Source: Verrucomicrobiaceae bacterium (GTDB lineage: Bacteria; Verrucomicrobiota; Verrucomicrobiia; Verrucomicrobiales; Verrucomicrobiaceae). Taken from it: DNA of 64,000 bases. The position numbers and the translations under genes are program-made. The notes beneath the pieces are model-generated. The model was not told the DNA's origin. It saw only the letters and a program-made list of their open reading frames with translations, and did not search any database. The stretch is taken from positions 913,060-977,059 of the forward strand of contig JABTUN010000003.1 of the NCBI GenBank assembly GCA_015075365.1, read 5' to 3'. Positions 1 to 8,545 of the stretch are shown in pieces. Positions within the stretch are counted from its first letter, which is position 1; each line of letters opens with the position of its first letter.

Positions 1-22
1 CACCCCAGCCGCCTCACCAACC

Positions 23-1354
23 ATGAACCACCCTGCGCAACGTCGTCGCGGGCGTGGACGCAAGCTGTTCACGACAGCGTGCGCCACGCTCCTTTGCTGC
101 AACCCCACGCTCTCCCACGCCGCCGAAACACCCGCCATCCAAAGCGGGGACACCGCCTGGCTGCTGACCTCCACGGCCCTGGTGCTCTTCATGATGATCC
201 CCGGCCTCGCCTTATTTTACGCGGGCTTGGTGCGCTCCAAGAACGTGCTGTCCATCCTGATGCAGTGCTTTGCCCTCACTGCCGTGCTCAGCCTCGTGTG
301 GCTCGTGTGCGGCTACTCGCTCAGCTTCACGGGTGACAGCGGCTTCTTCGGCACCTGGGACAAGATTTTCCTCAAAGGGGTCACGCCAGAGAGTGTCTAT
401 GGCGCGCAGACCATTCCGGAGCACTTGTGGTTCGCCTATCAGATGATGTTCTTCCTCATCACGCCGGGGCTTTTCATCGGCGCGTTTGCCGAGCGCATGA
501 AATTCAGCGCCATCATGGTCTTCAGCGTCTTGTGGAGCCTGCTGGTGTATGTTCCCGCCTGCTGGGGCGTGTGGCACAAGATGAGCTTCTTTGGACTCAC
601 GAACGTGATCGACCTCGCGGGCGGCATCGTCGTGCACATCACGGCCGGCGTGGCAGCTCTCGTCGCATGTATCATGGTGGGCCGTCGCGGAGGCTGGCCG
701 CAGACGCAGATGATGCCGCACAACCTGCCTTTCACCATCGCCGGGGCCGGCATGCTCTGGGTGGGCTGGTTTGGTTTCAATGGAGGCAGCCAGGTGGCCG
801 CCAATGGCAGTGCCGCGCTCACGGTGGTCGTCACCCATCTCTCCGCCAGCGCCGCCTGCGTCGTGTGGGCGGTGATCGAGCGCATCAAGATCGGCAAATC
901 CAGCGCGCTGGGCATCGCCACCGGGGCCATCGCGGGCCTGGCTGCCATCACACCTGCCTCTGGCAAGGTGGGGCCGGTGGGCGCGGTCTGCATCGGGTCC
1001 GTCTCCGCGTTCGTGTGCTGGTTCTTCTGCGCCAAGGTGAAGCAAAAGTTCCGCTACGACGACTCGCTCGATGTTTTCGGCGTTCACGGTGTCGGCGGTT
1101 TTATCGGCACCGTGCTCGTCGCCATTTTTGCCTCGCCTGTCTTCGGTGGCTTGGGCTATGCGGAAGGCATGTCCATGGGCAGCCAGCTCACGACCCAGCT
1201 TCTCGCCGCGTTTTATACCATCGTTCTCTCAGGTGTCGTCAGTTTCGCGCTGCTCAAGGGCATCGACGCCACGATCGGGCTGCGTGTCGATGCGGAGCAG
1301 GAAAACCAGGGTCTCGACCTCGCCGAGCACGGCGAGAGCGGCTACAACGCCTGA
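23..1354 (+). CDS. amt: Ammonium transporter, Amt family
   Basis: Inner-membrane channel for ammonium uptake, 443 residues. The N-terminus (about residues 1-34) is basic then hydrophobic and ends SHA-A, a cleavable signal peptide as in other bacterial Amt proteins. The rest is a series of hydrophobic helices. Seen directly: GLALFYAGLVRSKN near residue 60, the AERM motif after helix 4, DLAGGIVVHITAG carrying the first pore histidine, and DVFGVHGVGGFIG carrying the second. The twin-histidine pore and GFNGGS are both intact, so it should be functional. An upstream glnK (PII) gene is common for this family but would lie outside the window. The next gene downstream, a sulfatase, begins 116 bases later and is probably independent. 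Confidence 0.96.
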   Translation: MNHPAQRRRGRGRKLFTTACATLLCCNPTLSHAAETPAIQSGDTAWLLTSTALVLFMMIPGLALFYAGLVRSKNVLSILMQCFALTAVLSLVWLVCGYSLSFTGDSGFFGTWDKIFLKGVTPESVYGAQTIPEHLWFAYQMMFFLITPGLFIGAFAERMKFSAIMVFSVLWSLLVYVPACWGVWHKMSFFGLTNVIDLAGGIVVHITAGVAALVACIMVGRRGGWPQTQMMPHNLPFTIAGAGMLWVGWFGFNGGSQVAANGSAALTVVVTHLSASAACVVWAVIERIKIGKSSALGIATGAIAGLAAITPASGKVGPVGAVCIGSVSAFVCWFFCAKVKQKFRYDDSLDVFGVHGVGGFIGTVLVAIFASPVFGGLGYAEGMSMGSQLTTQLLAAFYTIVLSGVVSFALLKGIDATIGLRVDAEQENQGLDLAEHGESGYNA

Positions 1355-1470
1355 ATGCTACGTTGAGGCATGCGTGCGGCGATTCCGCGCGCATGTCATG
1401 GTGCTGTGTTCCCTGAATGCCCTGCAAGCCAGCAAAAGAACACGATGGATCCCATCGTTCGAGGTGCCTC

Positions 1471-2922
1471 GTGAAGTTGCTTCCTGCCTTTCTCCTGTGC
1501 CTCGGGGCGTCGGTTCTGTCTGCCGCGCCGAATTTCGTCTGGATCATCGCCGATGACATGTCGCCGGACACCGGAGCCTACGGGCTGTCGCAGGTCAGCA
1601 CGCCGAATCTGGACCGCCTCGCCGGTGAAGGGCGGCTCTACAAGAGGGCCTATGCCACGGCACCGGTGTGCAGCGCGTCGCGTTCCGCCTTTATCCTGGG
1701 CTGCTACCAAACCACCACCGGCCTGCATCCGCATGATGTGGAAAATCCACAGCCGCTTCCGGCTCCCTACAAGCATCTGCCCGGGTTGTTGCGGGAGGCG
1801 GGATGGTTTGTCACCAACGCGGCGGCACCCGGCACGATTCGCGGCGGAAAGGCGGTCAAGAAGGGCAAGACACATTACAACTTCCTCCACGACGCCGGCA
1901 TGTTCGATGGCGATGACTGGCGGAAGCGGAGGCCGGGACAGCCGTTCTTTGCCCAGTTCCAGATCACCGAGCCTCACCGCCCGTTTCCGATTCCCGAACA
2001 CTATGACGAGGCGAAACTGCGCGCCATCGACCTGCCGCCGAATTATCCGGAACATCCGCTTATGCGGCGTGACTGGTATGCCTATCAGCGCAGCGTTGAG
2101 GTGGTGGACCGGCGCGTGGGGGGCGTGCTCGACCAGTTGCAGGAGGAAGGTGTCCTGGACGACACGATCGTGATGTTCTTCGCCGATCACGGCCGGCCGA
2201 TGCCGTGGGGCAAGCAATGGCTCACTGTGGAGGGGCTTCAGGTCCCGCTCATCATACGCGGCCCGGGAATCGCCGCTGGCAGCGTCGAGGAGCGCCTTGT
2301 GAGCCTGATCGACCTCGCTCCGTCCATGTTAAAGATCGCCGGGCAGGCAGTCCCGGCCTGGATGCAGGGCAGGGCCATGCTCGGCGGCGCGTTTCCGGAG
2401 CGCGAGGTGATCTTTGCGGCGCGCGACCGCTGTGGCGATGCGATGGACCGCATCCGTGCGGTGATCGGCCGGGATGCATGGCTGGTGCGTAACTTTCACA
2501 CCGGTCTTTCGCGCCTGAACTGGTCCGGCTACAAGGAGGCCAGCTATCCAGGCATGCCCCTGTTGCGTGTCATGCAGGCGGAGGGCCGCCTCGACAGCTT
2601 TCAGGCAGGCTGGCTGGCGCCGGAGCGGGCCGGGATCGAGTTTTATGATCTCATGACAGATCCGCGCGGGTTGCATGACGTCTCGCGTGATCCCGAACAC
2701 ACCGGGAAGGTCAAGGCGATGCGTGATACGCTGGAGCGCTGGATCGAAACCAGCGGTGATCTAGGCGCGGCGGGTGATCCGCCCACTGAGCCGTCACTGG
2801 AGCAGATTCAAAAGGACAAGCGCGCTGATTATCAGCGTGCCTGGAAGGCGCGCTTGCAAAAGAGCGGGCCAACGGACGCCGAACGCCTCGCATGGTGGAT
2901 GAGGAGCTATGGTCTGGAATAG
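1471..2922 (+). CDS. Secreted sulfatase, family S1 type
   Basis: Exported arylsulfatase-like hydrolase that should remove sulfate esters from a glycan or small molecule. I chose the GTG at 1471 because it sits 6 bases after GAGG (1461-1464) and opens directly into a signal peptide (VKLLPAFLLCLGASVLSAA); an upstream in-frame ATG at 1417 would add an unlikely polar leader. The mature protein begins with PNFVWIIADDM, the metal-binding Asp pair of sulfatases. CSASR follows about 50 residues later, the Cys being the residue converted to formylglycine. FFADHG plus a downstream Lys completes the metal site. The variant CxAxR replaces the commoner CxPxR. No dedicated maturation enzyme sits next to it. 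The substrate cannot be inferred. 483 residues, normal for the family. Confidence 0.93.
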   Translation: MKLLPAFLLCLGASVLSAAPNFVWIIADDMSPDTGAYGLSQVSTPNLDRLAGEGRLYKRAYATAPVCSASRSAFILGCYQTTTGLHPHDVENPQPLPAPYKHLPGLLREAGWFVTNAAAPGTIRGGKAVKKGKTHYNFLHDAGMFDGDDWRKRRPGQPFFAQFQITEPHRPFPIPEHYDEAKLRAIDLPPNYPEHPLMRRDWYAYQRSVEVVDRRVGGVLDQLQEEGVLDDTIVMFFADHGRPMPWGKQWLTVEGLQVPLIIRGPGIAAGSVEERLVSLIDLAPSMLKIAGQAVPAWMQGRAMLGGAFPEREVIFAARDRCGDAMDRIRAVIGRDAWLVRNFHTGLSRLNWSGYKEASYPGMPLLRVMQAEGRLDSFQAGWLAPERAGIEFYDLMTDPRGLHDVSRDPEHTGKVKAMRDTLERWIETSGDLGAAGDPPTEPSLEQIQKDKRADYQRAWKARLQKSGPTDAERLAWWMRSYGLE

Positions 2923-3006
2923 GCGGTCGCATGGCGGGCGGCCTCACGTCACGGAAGAAATGTGAAGCTGTGCTGGAAAGCTCGCGACGCTGCTCTTTCA
3001 TGTCGC

Positions 3007-3393
3007 ATGAGCCATGCGTCTGATTTGATGACCCTGGCCCTCGATGTCGCAACGAGGGCCTATGCCCCGTATTCGCGGTATCAGGTGGGCTGCGCCCTGC
3101 TCACGAGCACGGGCGGCTTGTTCTCCGGCTGCAATGTGGAGAACGCCAGCTACGGGCTCACCATCTGCGCGGAGAGAAACGCCATTTTTCACGCCGTGGC
3201 GGAGGAGGGGCCGGAGATGAGGATCGCCTCCCTCGCGGTCGTTGCCCTGGAGCAGGAGTTTCCACCTTGTGGCGCGTGCCGGCAGGTGATCTCGGAGTTT
3301 GCTCTGCCGGACACGGAGATCTGGTTTTTGAAGCGCGGAAAACTCGTCTCGAAAACGGTCGCTGAACTGCTCCCCTCCACCTTCCAGCTATGA
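3007..3393 (+). CDS. cdd: Cytidine deaminase
   Basis: Cytosolic pyrimidine salvage enzyme that deaminates cytidine and deoxycytidine to uridine forms. The 128-residue length fits the small tetrameric class with one zinc per subunit. The catalytic block CAERNAIF (zinc Cys and proton-shuttling Glu) and PCGACRQV (two zinc Cys) are both intact, and the N-terminal AYAPYSRYQVGCAL is the usual substrate-pocket motif. An upstream in-frame start at 2962 would add 15 residues not seen in the family, so the ATG at 3007 is preferred. Its stop codon overlaps the start of the mutarotase by 4 bases (ATGA at 3390-3393), implying translational coupling. Confidence 0.96.
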   Translation: MSHASDLMTLALDVATRAYAPYSRYQVGCALLTSTGGLFSGCNVENASYGLTICAERNAIFHAVAEEGPEMRIASLAVVALEQEFPPCGACRQVISEFALPDTEIWFLKRGKLVSKTVAELLPSTFQL

Positions 3394-4307
3394 ACCTACC
3401 CTCGTGCATTCAACTTCTCGAAGCGAAGCCCGGCTATCCGGTCCTCCATGTCCAGCACCGCAACGCCACCGGCACCATCGCGCTGCACGGCGCGCATGTG
3501 ATGGAGTGGATGCCCGCGCACAGTGATCCGGTGCTCTACATGAGCCCGCAGGCCGTCATCGAGAAAGGGAAGCCCATTCGCGGCGGCATCCCGGTGTGCT
3601 GGCCGTGGTTTGGCCCGCATGCGGACAGCAGCAAGCCGGCGCACGGCTTTGTGCGCGTGATGATGTGGGAGTTTGATCGCGTGCGGGAGACGCCGGCGGG
3701 TGTCGATGTCGTTCTAAGGCTGGCGGACTCACCGGAGACGCGCGCTCTGTGGCCGTTTGCCTTTGAGGCGCGTCTGCACATCAGCATGGGCCTGGAACTG
3801 GAGGTGGGGCTGGAGATGACCAACACGGACACGAAGCCCTGGACCGCCAGCGGCGCGCTGCACAGCTATTTCAGCGTGGGGGATGTGCGCCAGATCACGA
3901 TCCACGGCCTGCATGGCACACAGTATGTCGAGAGCCGCCTTTCGCCGGACAAACGCCCGCAGGACGGTCCGCTGGTGATCGACCAGGAGGTGGACCGCCT
4001 CTATGCATCAGACGCCGCGGTGATCGTGGATGATCCGGTGATGCAGCGGGAGCTGCGCATCGAAAAAGCCGGCAGTCTGAGCACCGTGGTGTGGAATCCG
4101 TGGATTGAGAAATCCACCCGCCTCAGCGACCTGCCGGACGACGCGTATCCGGACTTTGTCTGTGTGGAGACGGTCAACGCCGGAGATGACACCGTGACCC
4201 TCGAGCCCGGCGAGACGCATCTGCTTTTCACCCGCTTATGTGTGCGCTCCCTCAAGGAGCTTCCGATGCCCGACCCCTCGCTGTCAGGAAGCGGGATGTT
4301 TGCGTGA
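3390..4307 (+). CDS. D-hexose-6-phosphate mutarotase / aldose 1-epimerase family
   Basis: Galactose-mutarotase-fold enzyme, 305 residues, most like the YeaD group that interconverts anomers of hexose 6-phosphates. Seen: GAHVMEW near the N-terminus, IRGGIPVCWPWFG (the hallmark of the YeaD group), the following AHGFVR carrying the catalytic His, LHSYFSVGDV, and a C-terminal VCVETVN with the catalytic Glu. It has no signal peptide, so it is cytoplasmic. It starts on the ATGA overlap with cdd, an arrangement that suggests co-expression rather than a shared pathway. The exact sugar phosphate cannot be told from sequence. Confidence 0.9.
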   Translation: MNLPSCIQLLEAKPGYPVLHVQHRNATGTIALHGAHVMEWMPAHSDPVLYMSPQAVIEKGKPIRGGIPVCWPWFGPHADSSKPAHGFVRVMMWEFDRVRETPAGVDVVLRLADSPETRALWPFAFEARLHISMGLELEVGLEMTNTDTKPWTASGALHSYFSVGDVRQITIHGLHGTQYVESRLSPDKRPQDGPLVIDQEVDRLYASDAAVIVDDPVMQRELRIEKAGSLSTVVWNPWIEKSTRLSDLPDDAYPDFVCVETVNAGDDTVTLEPGETHLLFTRLCVRSLKELPMPDPSLSGSGMFA

Positions 4308-4721
4308 CTACAGCGTCAGAGGCATCAGCGGCATCATGGCGGCCCGGTTCAGCCCGCCGCGGCCATAGGCGGGATAGGGCGTGGCCATCACGGCATCGCG
4401 GCGCGTGCGGTAAAAGTCGTACATTCTGCCATACGTCGCGCTCATGCGCTGGCGCGCCGGATCACCGGGCGGCAGATGGCGCGCGCTGGCACGCAGGCGG
4501 TGCATGGCCGCCGTGATGTTCAGGTGCCGTGTGCCATGGAAGTGATGCGTCGGTCCGTGATGCACGATGACCACGCCGCCCGTGCGCGGCCCCAGCCAGG
4601 AGGCGGTGATGCCTGGCGGGCCGAAATCGTCCTCCATGAAGCGCAGTTGAGGGCCGGAGAAAAACAGCCGCTCGCAACCAGGCAGCAGAAGAAACAGAAG
4701 AAGCCAGAGAACACGTTTCAT
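4308..4721 (-). CDS. Small lipoprotein of unknown function
   Basis: 137-residue protein with a textbook lipoprotein signal: MKRVLWLLLFLLLPGC, where LPGC is the lipobox. The mature chain should be lipid-anchored after export. The start at 4721 forms an ATGA overlap with the stop of the cysteine desulfurase; an ATG two codons further upstream (4727) is possible. The mature part is rich in His, Arg and Met (for example HHGPTHHFHGTRH) and carries no domain I recognise. The His-rich stretch could bind a metal, but that is speculation. It probably shares a transcript with the desulfurase upstream. Confidence 0.7.
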   Translation of the reverse strand: MKRVLWLLLFLLLPGCERLFFSGPQLRFMEDDFGPPGITASWLGPRTGGVVIVHHGPTHHFHGTRHLNITAAMHRLRASARHLPPGDPARQRMSATYGRMYDFYRTRRDAVMATPYPAYGRGGLNRAAMMPLMPLTL

Positions 4722-5860
4722 GCGCATACGACAAGGGACGAGTCCGCTCCGGCCAGCAGGCGCAGCTTCTGCGCCGCCTGCAGCACGATTTCCACGGCCC
4801 TGATGGCCTCCTCCATCGTGTTCAGCCGGCTGAAGGAAAAGCGCAGTGTGCTGCCGGCATGCGCCGCGTCATAGCCCATCGCCTCCAGCACATGGGAGGG
4901 ATGCAGCGCGGCGGTATGGCAGGCAGAACCGGCGGAGCAGGCCACGCCTGCCTGGTCCAGCAGGATGAGCATGCCCGCCGCGTCGATGCCGGGCATGCAG
5001 ATGCTGCTGGTTGTCGGAAGGCGCGGCGCGTTTTGACCATGAATCACCACCTCCGGCCACTGCGCGCGGATCCCGCGCTCGAAAACATCCCGCAGCTCGC
5101 TGCCGCATGGTTTCATCGCCAGTTCCGCCGCTTTGCCCAGGCCGGCGATCCCGGGCACATTCTCCGTGCCGCTGCGCCGTCCGCTTTCCTGGCCGCCTCC
5201 GAGCATCAGCGGCTCAAAACGCACATGGCGGTTCACGACCAGGGCACCGATGCCCTTCGGCGCATGAAATTTGTGCCCGCTGAGGCTGAGAAAGTCTGTC
5301 TCGGCGTCGAGCCTGGCCTTGCCGATCATTTGCACCGCGTCCGCATGCACCAGCGCGCCATGCGCGTGGGCCAGCGCGGTGATCTCGCGCATCGGCTGGA
5401 TGACACCGGTCTCGTTGTTGGCCCACAAAACGGAGACGAGGGCCGCAGGGGCGGATTTCAGGGCGGCTTCGAGCTCTGCGAGGTCGATCAGGCCGCTTTG
5501 CCCGGTTTTCAGATGATGCACGCTGCCGCCACGCCGCTGCCAGCGCCGCGCGCATTCGAGCCCGGCGGCATGCTCCGCCGCAGTGGTGATCAGAAGCGGC
5601 TTTTCCGGCCACAAATGCCATACGGACTCATGCACGGTGTTGATCGACTCCGTGGCGCAGGACGTGAACACGACTTCCCGCGCCTCTGCACCGGCCAGGG
5701 CCGCCACCGCGTCCCGCGCGGCCTCCACCGCCCGCCGCGCCTGCCGCCCCGTCGAGTAGCTGGAGGAGGGATTGGCCTGGTTTTCCCGCAGAAACGGCAG
5801 CATCGCCTCCAGCACCGCCGGATCGAGGGGCGTGGTGGCGTTGGCGTCGAGGTAGATCAT
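4718..5860 (-). CDS. Cysteine desulfurase, NifS/IscS type
   Basis: PLP enzyme (aminotransferase class V) that takes sulfur from L-cysteine for Fe-S clusters or tRNA thiolation. The start at 5860 gives MIYLDANATTPLDPAV, the standard N-terminus of the family. Seen: the TAAEHAA histidine, NNETGVIQP, HADAVQ, SLSGHKFHAPKG with the PLP lysine, GGGQESGRRSGTEN, and CSAGSACHTA with the persulfide cysteine on its loop. The 380-residue length is normal. No iscU, iscA or regulator lies nearby, so this is a stand-alone copy. It is divergent from serS, with only 65 bases between the two starts that must hold both promoters. Confidence 0.94.
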   Translation of the reverse strand: MIYLDANATTPLDPAVLEAMLPFLRENQANPSSSYSTGRQARRAVEAARDAVAALAGAEAREVVFTSCATESINTVHESVWHLWPEKPLLITTAAEHAAGLECARRWQRRGGSVHHLKTGQSGLIDLAELEAALKSAPAALVSVLWANNETGVIQPMREITALAHAHGALVHADAVQMIGKARLDAETDFLSLSGHKFHAPKGIGALVVNRHVRFEPLMLGGGQESGRRSGTENVPGIAGLGKAAELAMKPCGSELRDVFERGIRAQWPEVVIHGQNAPRLPTTSSICMPGIDAAGMLILLDQAGVACSAGSACHTAALHPSHVLEAMGYDAAHAGSTLRFSFSRLNTMEEAIRAVEIVLQAAQKLRLLAGADSSLVVCA

Positions 5861-5925
5861 GCCGCAGCGTGGATGAGGAGCGCGGATTTGCAATCCCCCA
5901 CCATCCCGCTAGTCTCCGCGCCCCT

Positions 5926-7197
5926 ATGCTCGACATCCGACTGCTGCGCGAAAATCCTGATTCCGTGAAACAACGCCTCGCCAACCGTGGCGGTGATCAT
6001 GCGTCCCTCGTGGATCAGGTGCTGGAGATCGACACGCAGCGCCGCGCCGCGGAAACGGAACGCCAGAAGCTGCAAAGCGACCGCAACCGCATCAGCAAGG
6101 AGATCGGCATCGCGAAGAAAAACGGCCAGGACACCAGTGCCATCGAGGCCGAGGTGCGCGGCATCGGCAGCCGGATCGACGAAATCGGCCGTGAAGCCGA
6201 TGCAAGCGATGCGAAGCAGCGCGACCTGCTCCTCAGCATCCCCAATCTGCCGCATGAGGCATGCCCCGTCGGTCACAGCGCCGAGGAGAATCCCGAGGTG
6301 CGCCGCTGGGGTGTGAAACCAGAGTTTGCTTTCGAGCCCAAGGACCACACCGCCGTGGCCGGCGCGCTGGGCATGATTGACTTCGAGGCCGGAGCGAAGA
6401 TCACCGGCAGCGCCTTTGTCGTTTACAAAGGAGCGGGCGCCCGGCTGGAACGTGCGCTGATCAATTTCCTGCTCGACCTGCACACCACGCAGCACGGTTA
6501 TCAGGAAGTCAGCCCGCCGCTGCTCGTGAAGCCTGACTGCCTCGTCGGCACGGGACAGTTGCCGAAGTTTGGCGACCAGGTGTATCACAGCCCCGAGGAC
6601 GATCTGTATCTGATCCCCACCGCCGAGGTGCCGGTGACCAACCTCCATCGCGATGAAATCGTTCCATTGGAAAAACTGCCGATCAACTACGCGGCCTACA
6701 CGCCTTGCTTCCGTCGCGAGGCCGGCAGCGCGGGCCTGGGCACGCGCGGCCTCATCCGCATGCATCAGTTTGACAAGGTCGAACTGGTAAAGATCACCAC
6801 GCCGGAGAGCAGCATGGCCGAATTGGAGGCTCTGACAGGTCACGCTGAAAAAGTCCTCCAACTCCTCGGCCTGCATTACCGGGTGATCGAGCTCTGCACG
6901 GGCGACATCGGCTTCGGCTCCGCAAAAACCTATGACATCGAGGTCTGGGCACCGGGCCAGGGCTCCTATCTTGAAGTTTCCTCCTGCTCGAACTTTGGTG
7001 ACTACCAGGCGCGCCGCATGAACCTGCGCTACAAGGACGAAAACGGCAAAAACCGTGTTCCGCACACGCTCAACGGAAGCGGCACCGCCCTGGCGCGGTT
7101 ATTCGTCGCGCTTGTGGAGACGTATCAGCAGGCAGACGGCTCGATCCTGATCCCCGAGGTCTTGCGCGGGCATTTTAGAGCGGAAAAAATCGGCTGA
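5926..7197 (+). CDS. serS: Seryl-tRNA synthetase
   Basis: Class II aminoacyl-tRNA synthetase charging tRNA-Ser and tRNA-Sec, 423 residues, cytosolic. The start at 5926 (MLDIRLLRENPDSVK) is the canonical N-terminus. Residues 30-105 form the long antiparallel coiled-coil arm that clasps the tRNA variable arm. Motif 2 appears as FRREAGSAGLGTRGLIRMHQF and motif 3 as NGSGTALARLFVALVE. The upstream 57 in-frame bases to 5869 overlap the desulfurase promoter and are not expected to be translated. No unusual features; the gene is convergent with the glycosyltransferase downstream (17-base gap). Confidence 0.98.
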   Translation: MLDIRLLRENPDSVKQRLANRGGDHASLVDQVLEIDTQRRAAETERQKLQSDRNRISKEIGIAKKNGQDTSAIEAEVRGIGSRIDEIGREADASDAKQRDLLLSIPNLPHEACPVGHSAEENPEVRRWGVKPEFAFEPKDHTAVAGALGMIDFEAGAKITGSAFVVYKGAGARLERALINFLLDLHTTQHGYQEVSPPLLVKPDCLVGTGQLPKFGDQVYHSPEDDLYLIPTAEVPVTNLHRDEIVPLEKLPINYAAYTPCFRREAGSAGLGTRGLIRMHQFDKVELVKITTPESSMAELEALTGHAEKVLQLLGLHYRVIELCTGDIGFGSAKTYDIEVWAPGQGSYLEVSSCSNFGDYQARRMNLRYKDENGKNRVPHTLNGSGTALARLFVALVETYQQADGSILIPEVLRGHFRAEKIG

Positions 7198-7214
7198 GCG
7201 CCGCCAGGGCTTTG

Positions 7215-8327
7215 TCAGCCTAGATAGCGCCGGTAGAGGCCTTCCAGCTTGTCGAGCATCACCTCCAGGCTGTGCTCGCGCTCGACCAGCACGCGGCCGC
7301 GTGAGCAGAGGCGCTCCGTTTCCTCCTTTTGCTCGATGGTTTCGATGATGCGCTGTGCCAGTGCCCCGGCATCGCCGATGGGAAAGAGGCGTCCTGTCTC
7401 GCCCTCGCGGATGATTTCAGGAATGCCGCCGCATTGGCTGCCGATCACCGCCGTCTGGCAGGCCAGGGCCTGCAGGCCGATTTGCGGAACGCCCTCGTGC
7501 CTGGTGGAAGGGATGCACAGCACATCCAGCGCGCGCAGCACATCCGCCACGTCCTCGCGGTGCCCGGTGAAGGCCACTGCCGCGCCGACGCCGTGGGCAT
7601 TCGCCCTTTCCTGGAATTTTGCCACCTCCGCGCCGCCGCCCACCACCACAAACTGAATCTGCCGCCGTTGATCCCTGAGCAGGCGCACTGCGTCGAAGAA
7701 GGTGCCGTGCCCCTTCCAGGACCTCAGCACGCTCACCATGCCCACCACAGGCGTGCCGGGCTGCACCGGCAGCGCGGCACGGTTTCCCTGCGGATGATAC
7801 AGCTTCACATCGATGCCGGTGGGCAGCGTGGTGATGTCCGCGTCCGTGAGGGGAAAGATGCGTTTGAAGTGCTGCGTGATCTTGTCGCTCGTCGTCAGCA
7901 CATGATCGGCAAAGGTCGTGAAGGCGTGCTTGCTGATGGAGGGATGCGGGTAGCTCACGTCGATGTGGCGGCTGCGGATGAGCAGCGGCACGCGCGCCAG
8001 CCGCGCGGCGATGCCCAGCAGCCAGCCGTCACGGGAGCTGTGCGTGTTCACGATGTCGATGCGCTGCTTGCGCAGCCACCAGGCCAGTTGGAGCGCGTCG
8101 AGCGGCAGGCGTTTGCGGTCAAACGCACACTCCAACACGCCGATCCCGGCCTCCCGCGCCCGCGGCACCAGCTTCGCCTCTGGATGGGCGATGAGCCACA
8201 CCTCATGCCCGCGCTGCTGGAATCCGCGCAGTTCCGCCATCACCCGGTGCTCCTGCCCGCCCCAGCCCCGGGAGGCCTCGGAGTGCAGGATGCGCCAGCG
8301 TTTGGTGGGGGATGCAGGTTCGGACAT
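7215..8327 (-). CDS. Glycosyltransferase, GT4 family
   Basis: GT-B fold retaining glycosyltransferase of 370 residues, using a nucleotide sugar to extend a glycan or lipid-linked saccharide on the cytoplasmic face. The N-terminal domain shows SRGWGGQEHRVMAEL, the acceptor-side glycine-rich loop. The C-terminal domain shows VVGMVSVLRSWKGH, then EGVPQIGLQAL, the family E-x7-E type motif, and GGIPEI. There is no membrane segment. It stands alone, not in a visible polysaccharide cluster, so donor and acceptor are unknown. Confidence 0.9.
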   Translation of the reverse strand: MSEPASPTKRWRILHSEASRGWGGQEHRVMAELRGFQQRGHEVWLIAHPEAKLVPRAREAGIGVLECAFDRKRLPLDALQLAWWLRKQRIDIVNTHSSRDGWLLGIAARLARVPLLIRSRHIDVSYPHPSISKHAFTTFADHVLTTSDKITQHFKRIFPLTDADITTLPTGIDVKLYHPQGNRAALPVQPGTPVVGMVSVLRSWKGHGTFFDAVRLLRDQRRQIQFVVVGGGAEVAKFQERANAHGVGAAVAFTGHREDVADVLRALDVLCIPSTRHEGVPQIGLQALACQTAVIGSQCGGIPEIIREGETGRLFPIGDAGALAQRIIETIEQKEETERLCSRGRVLVEREHSLEVMLDKLEGLYRRYLG

Positions 8328-8545
8328 TCACTTCTCATGTCGCAGGCAGAGGACTTTGCATCGAAAAAATGCGCGGAGGTCAGATATGCTGCCTGAGGAC
8401 GGAACGAGGCTTCCAGCACCTCCGGAGGGTGCGGCTGTTTTCGCACTTTGATCGATGGTGGTGATGAGAAGGTCATCAAGATGGTCGTGACGACTCATCT
8501 CGTGAAACTCAGGCTGATGAATGGCAGATAGACCGCCACACTTGG

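Noticed and set aside
4859..5968. Long plus-strand frame opposite the cysteine desulfurase
   Set aside because: Antisense to a conserved PLP enzyme with all catalytic residues; composition is Arg/His-rich without motifs.
8328..8545. Gap between the glycosyltransferase and PVC dehydrogenase genes
   Set aside because: 218 bases examined for small genes, hairpins and RNA motifs; no reading frame with a plausible start or clear structure was found.
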